In this document: positions 1 through 7,144 of the stretch, piece by piece
Layout of the letters: every line of letters begins with the position of its first letter
Position numbering within the stretch: position 1 is the stretch's first letter
Origin: Bacillota bacterium
GTDB lineage: Bacteria; Bacillota; Clostridia; Christensenellales; Aristaeellaceae
Direction: 5' to 3'
Length of the DNA: 64,000 nt
NCBI GenBank assembly: GCA_023398575.1
Contig: JAEWSC010000095.1
Coordinates: 62,001-126,000, forward strand
Made by a program: the position numbers and the translations under genes
Notes under the pieces: model-generated
The model's database searches: none
Seen by the model: the letters and a program-made list of their open reading frames with translations, nothing else
What the model was told of the DNA's origin: nothing

Positions 1-123
1 CTTTTCCAGTGCCTGACGGATACATATCCCGACGTGTTTACCATACACCCCATGGACAGGCGGCACATGCTTTTGTCAGCGTGCCAGCCCATGATTTCCG
101 GAGGAATGCTGTATGATGACTAA
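1..123 (+). CDS. C-terminal end of an unknown protein (partial)
   Basis: Frame 1 is open from the window edge to a TAA at 121-123 and gives about 40 residues ending in GGMLYDD. Its stop overlaps the start of the next gene (ATGATGACTAA), as expected for translational coupling. Frame 2 stops almost at once; frame 3 stays open only to a TGA at 113-115, so it remains a weaker alternative. I do not recognise the protein from this tail, and the assignment rests only on the open frame and the overlap. Confidence 0.4.
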   Translation, partial: LFQCLTDTYPDVFTIHPMDRRHMLLSACQPMISGGMLYDD

Positions 124-583
124 AAAGGTTTCCGACTCCCGCACCGAACAGGTGCACATCGTTTTACCGGAGGATATTAACGGCTATAACCGCTTGTTCG
201 GTGGCAGACTGATGGCCTGGATCGATATTGTGGCAGCCGTCGTTGCCCGCCGGCACAGCGGCCGGGAGGTGACAACCGTATCGGTGGACAGGCTGGAATT
301 TCAGGCACCAGCACGTCTTAATTCAACCATTGTACTATCCGGCTGCATAACCTATGTGGGCCATACCAGTATGGAGGTGCGGGTAGATACGTACGTGGAG
401 GCGCTGGACGGGGCGCGCCAGCGGGTCAACCGAGCCTATCTTGTCATGGTCGCGCTGGATGAGAATCAAAAACCCACCCCCGTGCCATCGCTTGATCTGG
501 AAACAGACAAGGAACGCAGGGAGTGGGATGGCGGCGTTCGGCGGAGCGAGCTTCGAAAAATCCGCAGCGAGGAACACTTCTAG
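113..583 (+). CDS. Acyl-CoA thioesterase, hotdog fold
   Basis: A 156-residue single-hotdog protein of the YciA/acyl-CoA hydrolase family, predicted to hydrolyse cytosolic acyl-CoA thioesters. The family signature is present: the N-terminal strand is followed by NRLFGGRLMAWIDIVAAVVA (residues about 26-45), where the Gly-Gly-x-Leu-Met turn and the Asp are the conserved active-site helix region, then VSVDRLEFQAP (about 56-66). The start has GGAGGA 7 nt upstream; two ATGs are adjacent (113, 116). It overlaps the end of the preceding frame by 11 nt. The substrate cannot be told from sequence. Confidence 0.85.
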   Translation: MMTKKVSDSRTEQVHIVLPEDINGYNRLFGGRLMAWIDIVAAVVARRHSGREVTTVSVDRLEFQAPARLNSTIVLSGCITYVGHTSMEVRVDTYVEALDGARQRVNRAYLVMVALDENQKPTPVPSLDLETDKERREWDGGVRRSELRKIRSEEHF

Positions 584-605
584 GCGGATATGAATCTATT
601 TGGCA

Positions 606-1007
606 TCACTTGGAGAGAAAGTTGAAGACAATCAAACAGGCGGTCGCTAGCAGCAGGTGAATACCTCCGGCTACCAGCAAAAAGCCATAGCTACCTTGTT
701 TTTGGTGCTTTCTGTGCCTGTAATCCACAAACGATTCAGGATTTCGCCCCCTGCCCGGGCCGGGGATCAATAAGTTGAACACCGTTCTGGAAGCATAGGA
801 CAGCGTGTCAAAGATACCATTATTCGAGACCATGACCATCAGACCGCCGCCTAATAAGAGGATGGCAGACAGAAAGAAGGCATCGCATAAAGAGCGCAGG
901 ATGCGAGCCGGCTCATTCATGAAGAACACTTCCTTGATAGCGCACACGCCTAGCGTGATCAATGCGCCAAACAAAAAGGCCAGTATTGTACGCAAACCCT
1001 TTTTCAT
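606..1007 (-). CDS. DUF3899 family membrane protein
   Basis: A 133-residue integral membrane protein with three hydrophobic segments (about 6-23, 38-58 and 110-130) and the DUF3899-like central stretch GGGLMVMVSNNGIFDTLSYA. A basic Arg/Lys/His-rich loop (about 84-103) lies between segments 2 and 3. Its ATG overlaps the oppF stop as ATGA (1004-1007), so it is translationally coupled and is the last gene of the opp operon. The family has no established function; the position suggests a link to the transporter or simple co-transcription. Confidence 0.75.
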   Translation of the reverse strand: MKKGLRTILAFLFGALITLGVCAIKEVFFMNEPARILRSLCDAFFLSAILLLGGGLMVMVSNNGIFDTLSYASRTVFNLLIPGPGRGRNPESFVDYRHRKHQKQGSYGFLLVAGGIHLLLATACLIVFNFLSK

Positions 1008-2323
1008 TTGAGTTCCCTTATGTATTGTGCATATTCGGCATCATTGCAGTGAACAAAGTGCCCCGGCGCAATTTCGCGCATGGAGGGCTTATCCACCGTA
1101 TAATCATGCTCCTTGGCAGGTACATAGGTGACACGCTTGCGGCGCTTTTCATAATGCGGATCAGGGTAGGGGATAGCGGAAAGCAGTGACTTTGTATAAG
1201 GGTGCAACGGATGTTTGAACAACTCGTCTGATGTGGCCATTTCCACAATTTTGCCAAAGTGCATAACGGCAATTCGGTCGCTGAAATACTTCACAACCGA
1301 AAGGTTATGTGCGATAAACAGTATGGTCAGACCCATGCGCTTGCGCAAATCATTCAAAAGATTGATCACCTGGGCCTGAATGCTGACATCCAGGGCTGAA
1401 ATCGGTTCGTCCGCAATAATCAGATCCGGTTCCATAACGATGGCCCGTGCAATGCCGATTCTCTGCCGCTGGCCGCCGGAGAATTCGTGGGGATACCGGT
1501 CCGCATGCTCAGGTACCAGGCCCACCAGGTCCAGCATTTCAAACACCTTGCGGTCAATATACTTTTTGTCCTTAATACCGCGGATTACCAGGCCCTCGGC
1601 AATAATCTCCCGTACTGTCATACGGGGATTGATGGATGCGATAGGGTCTTGAAATATCATTTGCATTTTGGACATGATCGTATCTTTGGCCGCGGCGGCT
1701 AGTCTGCTTTGATAGGCAGTTTCCTCGTCGGCTATTTTAGCGCGAATACCTTCCATATCGCTTCCAGAAACGTGGGAAAGCTGGGCGTTAAGCGCCTGAA
1801 TGGCCTGAGCATGCTCTTGCTCAATCAACGCCTTCTGCTGGCTGCGGTAAGCGGCATTGCTGCTTTTTGCATCTGCCCTTGCGGTTGCCACCTGTTCGCG
1901 AAGCTCTTTCACATAATTGTTCAATCGGGCCTTTTCAGCTGCGATCATCTGCTGCGCTTTTGCCTCAAGGGTAGCCTTTTCATCCGGATGAAGACGTATG
2001 TCTTCCTTTAATTTGGCGGATAACTGCTGTATATATGTGCGGCTGTTCTCCCGCTCCACTTTTTCAATTTTGTGAACACCTTCCACACCAGCAGAAATAC
2101 GCTGTCCATTAAACCAAACATTACCGCCTGTGGGCTCATACAGCTTGATGATAGCACGGCCAATGGTGGTTTTGCCGCATCCGCTTTCACCAACCAAGCC
2201 GAACACTTCGCCCTTTTTAATTTCAAAGCTTACATCGTCTACAGCTTTTAACAGGCTGGTTCCCAGCTTAAAATACTGCTTCAAATGTTCAACTTTCAAC
2301 AATACATCTTGCTCATTGTGCAT
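1004..2323 (-). CDS. oppF: Oligopeptide ABC transporter ATPase OppF, with coiled-coil insertion
   Basis: One of two nucleotide-binding subunits powering oligopeptide import. Walker A is GESGCGKT (residues 45-52), the Q-loop is at Q225 (MIFQDP), the signature FSGGQRQR at about 281-288, Walker B LIIADEP, and the H-loop His follows in LFIAHNL. The C-terminal peptide-transporter extension is present (HPLHPYTKSLLSAIPYPDP). At 439 residues it is about 100 longer than usual. Residues about 78-217, between Walker A and the Q-loop, are a Lys/Glu/Ala/Gln-rich helical insertion that reads as a coiled coil. The start overlaps the oppD end by 11 nt. Confidence 0.93.
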   Translation of the reverse strand: MHNEQDVLLKVEHLKQYFKLGTSLLKAVDDVSFEIKKGEVFGLVGESGCGKTTIGRAIIKLYEPTGGNVWFNGQRISAGVEGVHKIEKVERENSRTYIQQLSAKLKEDIRLHPDEKATLEAKAQQMIAAEKARLNNYVKELREQVATARADAKSSNAAYRSQQKALIEQEHAQAIQALNAQLSHVSGSDMEGIRAKIADEETAYQSRLAAAAKDTIMSKMQMIFQDPIASINPRMTVREIIAEGLVIRGIKDKKYIDRKVFEMLDLVGLVPEHADRYPHEFSGGQRQRIGIARAIVMEPDLIIADEPISALDVSIQAQVINLLNDLRKRMGLTILFIAHNLSVVKYFSDRIAVMHFGKIVEMATSDELFKHPLHPYTKSLLSAIPYPDPHYEKRRKRVTYVPAKEHDYTVDKPSMREIAPGHFVHCNDAEYAQYIRELK

Positions 2324-4475
2324 GGCTTTCTTCCTCCAGGCGCTTCATTCTGGCGATCCGTTCAGTTACAATGGAAGGCGGGTTTACCTTTGGCGCGTTA
2401 GGATGCAAAAGCCAGGTGGCGGCATAATGGGTGTCGCTCACCTTGAAGAAAGGCGGTTCTTGCTCAAAATCAATCTGCAGCGCATGCTGGTTGCGGGCCG
2501 CAAAGGCATCTCCTTTGGGGGGGATGATCATGTTGGGCGGCGTACCAGCAATGGCAAACAGCTTTTCCTTTGTATCCAGATCAGGCATGGAGGAAAGCAG
2601 AGCCCAAGTATAGGGATGGGAGGGCTCGTAGAAAATGTCGTCCGATTTGCCATACTCAACAACCTTGCCGGCGTACATAACGGCGATACGGTCAGCCATA
2701 TTGGCAACTACGCCAAGATCATGGGTGATGAATATGATCGAAAGGCCTCGCTCCCGCTTTAATTGATTGATAAGCTCCAGGATTTGCGATTGTATCGTAA
2801 CGTCCAATGCTGTGGTAGGCTCATCACAAATCAGGATATCAGGGTTGGCGGATAAGGCAATGGCAATGACAATACGCTGACGCATACCGCCGGAAAACTG
2901 GAACGGAAATTGATTGTAGCGCTTGCGCGGCTCACTGATACCTACTTCACCCATCAGTTCCAGTGCTCTGTGTTTGGCGCCCTGCTTGGTCAGCTTATCC
3001 GCGCAATGGGATGCTTGCAGCCGCAGGTAGTCGATCAGATCAATGGCCATGGCTTCATAATCAACCGTAGCTTCGGCGTTTATTTTGCTTGTATAGGAAG
3101 CGACTACATTTTCCACAACTTTTTTCATGGTCGTTTTCGTGGCATCCAAATCAATTAATATAGCGGGCACTACCTTGGAGGCATCCTTGCCGGCAGCAAT
3201 CAACCGCTGATATTCGGCGGTTTGCTTTGCCTCTCTATGCAATTCTTTGGGGTTGTTCCTTTTACCGCTGAAGTACTTGTTGATGGCGGCATGCAGGCTG
3301 GAACCGAAAATGTACTCGGCGTTATCCTTGTGTATATCCAGCCGGTCTATGCAATGATAAACCTGCTTTACAAGCTCAGCCTCGATTTTACGAAGCTGCT
3401 TTTCATCGTACTCATCGGTATCCAGCATCCTAAGCGCTGATTGCAAAGACTCCAACGCGTTTTTTTTCCGCTCAATTGATTTTGAATAAGAGTAGCGAAT
3501 ACCATGGCTGACATCCTGAAGGAAGCCACGCATAAAGTGATCATCCAGATATTTTTGCGCAAGCGCATTCAGGTCATGGATGTCGGTGCTCTTCGAAGTC
3601 AGTTGATTATGTTTTATATAATAGCCAAGACAGAAGAAATTTGGCTTTGTGCCAGCCATAGCTGTTCTCAAAATAGACTGAACTTTTGTCAGCAGCTCTT
3701 TGATGGCCTGATTATCTGCACCCTGAGCATAGGCCTCGATTTCAGTGTTTAACTTTTCAAGCAAATTAGGCAGTTCAATTTTCTCCCTGGGCAGGAAATA
3801 GTCGTGATAGCATTGCCCGGCCAGCTTGGCGATACGGCGCGCCTCCGCCGCATTGTCCTTCAGACTGCCCCCAATCATATCAATCAAAAGGGATTCAATG
3901 CTTCCCACAGCCTCATAGGCATAATCGGATACGGCATCATAAGCCGTTTCCAGAACGATGCTCTCATTCACGATTTCGCGGAATGCTGCAATCTTCTCCG
4001 CCGTTTTCTTCTTTGCCTCTGGCGTATCGGATTGGGCTTGATTGATGCTTTCCTCCAGCAAGCGAAACATACGCTTGAGAATGACACCGGCATTCCTGCG
4101 CCGCTCTTTATTGTTTAGTATCATGGCCTCGGTGAGCTGCTTGCCGATGCGGACGATAGGATTTAGGCTGGAAAGGGGGTCCTGAAAAATCATGGACAGC
4201 TTGTCGCCCCGCAAAAGTTGAAATTCACTTTCTGGCAGCTTGAGCAGGTCTTTTCCGTCGTATATGATTTCACCGTTGTCCACAATGGCGTTGGGAGCCA
4301 AAATACCCATGACAGCACGGGCAGTAACGGATTTGCCGGAGCCGGACTCGCCGACGACAGCCAATGTTTCGCCCTTGTTTAGCTGAAAGCTGATATCTCT
4401 GACAGCTTTTACGGTTCCATTGTTTGTACGAAAGGAGATACGTAAGTTCTTTACATCCAAAATAGGCGGCATCAT
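2313..4475 (-). CDS. oppD: Oligopeptide ABC transporter ATPase OppD, with about 375-residue insertion
   Basis: The second ATPase of the opp importer, 720 residues against about 330-350 for the family. Walker A GESGSGKS lies at 42-49, Q-loop Q98 in MIFQDP, then the chain departs from the family at about 121 and returns at about 495 (RALELMGEVGI), followed by the signature FSGGMRQR (527-534) and Walker B ILICDEP. The insertion is mostly alpha-helical and charged, with no intein motifs that I can see. The C-terminal region has GDAFAARN and THYAATWLLHP in place of the Cys-rich cluster of classic OppD/DppD. It overlaps oppC by 4 nt and oppF by 11 nt. Confidence 0.93.
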   Translation of the reverse strand: MMPPILDVKNLRISFRTNNGTVKAVRDISFQLNKGETLAVVGESGSGKSVTARAVMGILAPNAIVDNGEIIYDGKDLLKLPESEFQLLRGDKLSMIFQDPLSSLNPIVRIGKQLTEAMILNNKERRRNAGVILKRMFRLLEESINQAQSDTPEAKKKTAEKIAAFREIVNESIVLETAYDAVSDYAYEAVGSIESLLIDMIGGSLKDNAAEARRIAKLAGQCYHDYFLPREKIELPNLLEKLNTEIEAYAQGADNQAIKELLTKVQSILRTAMAGTKPNFFCLGYYIKHNQLTSKSTDIHDLNALAQKYLDDHFMRGFLQDVSHGIRYSYSKSIERKKNALESLQSALRMLDTDEYDEKQLRKIEAELVKQVYHCIDRLDIHKDNAEYIFGSSLHAAINKYFSGKRNNPKELHREAKQTAEYQRLIAAGKDASKVVPAILIDLDATKTTMKKVVENVVASYTSKINAEATVDYEAMAIDLIDYLRLQASHCADKLTKQGAKHRALELMGEVGISEPRKRYNQFPFQFSGGMRQRIVIAIALSANPDILICDEPTTALDVTIQSQILELINQLKRERGLSIIFITHDLGVVANMADRIAVMYAGKVVEYGKSDDIFYEPSHPYTWALLSSMPDLDTKEKLFAIAGTPPNMIIPPKGDAFAARNQHALQIDFEQEPPFFKVSDTHYAATWLLHPNAPKVNPPSIVTERIARMKRLEEESHAQ

Positions 4476-6031
4476 TCCTCAGCTCCTCTCAACGTGGGGT
4501 TGAACGCATCCCGCAGACCGTTACCAAAGAGATTGAAGGAGATCATTAGCAGCGAGATGATAAGCGAGGGGAAGAGAATGATGTGCGGGTCTGTCGCCAG
4601 ATAACCCTGCCCGTTGGAGAGCATGGTGCCCAGTGAAATAGAGGTGGCCGTATTGAAGTTGATGATGCCAAGGTAAGACATAACGGCTTCTGTAAGAATA
4701 ACGCCGGGAATGATCAATACGGAGGTGGTGATGATGGTTCCCAGCGTGTTGGGGAAAATGTGCTTGAACATAAGCCTTGCGTCCCTGGCGCCAAGCGTGC
4801 GCGCGGCCAGTACATATTCCTGGTTTTTAAAGCGGTAGAACTGGGTTCTGACACGATAGGCAATGCCCAGCCAACCAACGCTGTTAAATGCCATCAATAC
4901 GCCTACGAAGGGGGTGACCTTCCCTGTGTTTACCAAATGAAGCGAGAAAAGCGTGGCGACCACAGGAAACGGAATACCATTGAGTACGTCGCTGACCCGC
5001 TCTAGCAGAAGATCAAGAACTCCGCCGTAAAAGCCTTCCACTGCGCCATACAGCGTGCCAATGACAAGGTTAATGGCTGATACACATAAGGCCAAAACAA
5101 TCGACAGGCGTACACCATAGGCCAGGCGGACAAGAATATCATACCCTTGGGCGTCGGTGCCGAAAAAGTGCAGCGGTTCTGCATTGTGCAAATATTGATA
5201 GTAATTGTAATATAGTACGCGGACCATGATCATGTTTTTGTCCTTGGGCATATAGTACATAACATTGCCTTGGGCATCACGCAGATAATTGTCCGTAAGA
5301 CCAGAAGACATTACTTTTTCAAGGGTTAGCTTTTTTCCCTTTTCGTCCAAGGGCGTGCCATTGGCAGAATGCCTGTACCAATAGTTGCCATCGCCCTGGT
5401 TGTAAGGATCGCACCATTCGCTGTTGATATCCACCATCGGATAAACTGCTTGAATACCGGATTCCTTTTGCCAATCCAGTATTTTTTGCAGGTCGCTTTG
5501 GGTAATCGTCAAGTATTTGAATCCAACTTCATAATAGCTGTCGACCATGGCATTGCGGTAATCCTTGCCTGCTGATTTATAGACATCACTTTCTGAACGG
5601 ATGGCGGCCATATCACTTGTGAGGCCTTGCTCCCAGGTGCGGCCTTCACCGTCAGTATCTGCGATGCCGATGCCGATGCCATGCAAATAAATATAGTACT
5701 TGTCATTCAGCACCTTATTATAGGTGCCATCCATGATCCCGACATCTGCGAGCAGCTTGCTCTTGGGCCGCATTTTGGCATATATACCGTCAGAATCGGA
5801 AATGGCATAGGGGCTGATATAGGGGATGACGATGCCAAACAAAACAATCAGTAAAATGATGATCGACGCAAGGATGGAGCTTTTATTCTTTTTGAAACGC
5901 AGCCACGCATCTTTAAAGTAACCAATAGGCTTGACGGAAAACTTTTCGTCATGCAAGCGTTTATCAATTTGCGCAAATTGAAACTTTTCCTTTGAGATAT
6001 CAGAATAGCCATTATTCATTTGATGGCTCAT
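4472..6031 (-). CDS. oppC: Oligopeptide ABC permease OppC, with large extracytoplasmic domain
   Basis: Membrane-spanning subunit of the opp importer. The cytoplasmic N terminus is followed by TM1 (about 51-73) and then about 210 residues (about 78-285) rich in Tyr, Asp and Gly before the canonical GTDAQGYDILVRLAYGVRLS (291-310) that opens the BPD_transp_1 core. The EAA-like loop (AARTLGARDARLMFKHIFPN) and four further TMs follow. Usual OppC is about 300 residues; this one is 519. The extra part should lie outside the membrane, facing the binding protein. It starts 1 nt after the oppB stop and overlaps oppD by 4 nt. Confidence 0.93.
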   Translation of the reverse strand: MSHQMNNGYSDISKEKFQFAQIDKRLHDEKFSVKPIGYFKDAWLRFKKNKSSILASIIILLIVLFGIVIPYISPYAISDSDGIYAKMRPKSKLLADVGIMDGTYNKVLNDKYYIYLHGIGIGIADTDGEGRTWEQGLTSDMAAIRSESDVYKSAGKDYRNAMVDSYYEVGFKYLTITQSDLQKILDWQKESGIQAVYPMVDINSEWCDPYNQGDGNYWYRHSANGTPLDEKGKKLTLEKVMSSGLTDNYLRDAQGNVMYYMPKDKNMIMVRVLYYNYYQYLHNAEPLHFFGTDAQGYDILVRLAYGVRLSIVLALCVSAINLVIGTLYGAVEGFYGGVLDLLLERVSDVLNGIPFPVVATLFSLHLVNTGKVTPFVGVLMAFNSVGWLGIAYRVRTQFYRFKNQEYVLAARTLGARDARLMFKHIFPNTLGTIITTSVLIIPGVILTEAVMSYLGIINFNTATSISLGTMLSNGQGYLATDPHIILFPSLIISLLMISFNLFGNGLRDAFNPTLRGAEE

Positions 6032-6032
6032 C

Positions 6033-6998
6033 TTATTTCGCCCCCATTCTTACCCGGGGATCCAAGAACCCGTAGCTTAAGTCGATGACGATAATGGATG
6101 CAAGTGTGGTAATGGTATAAAACATACTGACGCCAATGAATACATCGTAATCTAAAGTGGTAAGAGCTTGTATATATAATTTGCCGATGCCGTTTATCGC
6201 AAATATGGTTTCAATAATCATTGAGCCACCTACAATGCCAACGATCATGCCAATGATGGTAGGCAATACGGGGACCATGCTGTTTTTCAGCGCGTGCCGC
6301 ACGGTGGCCTGACGCTTGGTAAGGCCCTTGGTGCGGGCCAATAACATATAATCACTGGTCAGCGCTTCGGTAAGCTCGGCGCGGACAAAGCGGGCCAATT
6401 CCGCAATGGTGCCGAAGGAAAGCGCCAGAACAGGCAATACCATGGAATAAAGCATTTTACCGGTCAGCCAGCTGCCTCCGGCATCATATAAGGACGATAT
6501 GACAACAGGGAACCATCCTAAACGAAAACCAAGGGTGTATTGCACCAGGTATGCGTATACAAAGCTGGGCACGGATATAAAAACCATGATTAACGTGGAG
6601 ATGAGGTGATCCTGCCAGCGGTTTTTTTTCAGCGCCGCGTATATGCCAAGGGCTATGCCAAGCGGCAGCGATAACAGAAGTGACAATGCATTCAAAATGA
6701 TTGTGGGGGGCAGCCGGCTTGCCACAACCGTACTCACATTGGCCATATAGTCAATTTTCCAGGAGGTGCCCCAGTCCCATCTGGTCAGCACATTTTTCAG
6801 ATAGATGCCAAACTGCACCATGATGGGCTTGTTGTAACCCAGGGCCTCACGGCGGGCGGCTTCCAATTGAGCCTGAGTGCCCATCATGGGCGCTTCGGGC
6901 TGCAGCAGTTTGATGAGCGTAAAGCATATGAGCATGATGATAAAAAAGGTCAATATCATCAAGGCAACTCTTTTTACGACATACTTGAACATGTACAT
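6033..6998 (-). CDS. oppB: Oligopeptide ABC permease OppB
   Basis: Standard-length (321 residues) partner permease. It starts with MFKYVVKRVALMILTFFIIM, carries the OppB-type N-terminal TM followed by the long extracytoplasmic loop, and has the EAA-type loop (ARTKGLTKRQATVRHALKNS) that contacts the ATPases. Six TMs are readable. It is the second gene of the operon, separated from oppA by 146 nt that hold a hairpin, and is followed directly by oppC. Confidence 0.94.
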   Translation of the reverse strand: MYMFKYVVKRVALMILTFFIIMLICFTLIKLLQPEAPMMGTQAQLEAARREALGYNKPIMVQFGIYLKNVLTRWDWGTSWKIDYMANVSTVVASRLPPTIILNALSLLLSLPLGIALGIYAALKKNRWQDHLISTLIMVFISVPSFVYAYLVQYTLGFRLGWFPVVISSLYDAGGSWLTGKMLYSMVLPVLALSFGTIAELARFVRAELTEALTSDYMLLARTKGLTKRQATVRHALKNSMVPVLPTIIGMIVGIVGGSMIIETIFAINGIGKLYIQALTTLDYDVFIGVSMFYTITTLASIIVIDLSYGFLDPRVRMGAK

Positions 6999-7060
6999 AT
7001 GGCTTCATTCCCAACTTCATGTATTTGGCCTGGCATACAATGGAAAACCGCTGCATGCGT

Positions 7061-7108
7061 TAAAGAAAATCCGCTCGCTCCGTAACGCTTGGCGTCCGGA
7101 GCGAGCGG
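7061..7108 (-). terminator. Attenuator hairpin between oppA and oppB
   Basis: A perfect 12-bp inverted repeat CCGCTCGCTCCG (7071-7082) / CGGAGCGAGCGG (7097-7108), with a further inner ACGC/GCGT pairing, is followed on the minus strand by ATTTTCTTTA (7070-7061). It lies between oppA and oppB, so it probably ends most transcripts after oppA and stabilises that mRNA, giving an excess of binding protein over transporter. Confidence 0.75.
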
Positions 7109-7144
7109 CAGCCATTTTTAAACGGCTACTGGGTATGCCAAGGG

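Noticed and set aside
2313..4475. Intein or group II intron as explanation of the OppD insertion
   Set aside because: The reading frame is continuous, there are no splice-site Cys/Ser/Asn or endonuclease motifs, and the insert composition matches the host protein.
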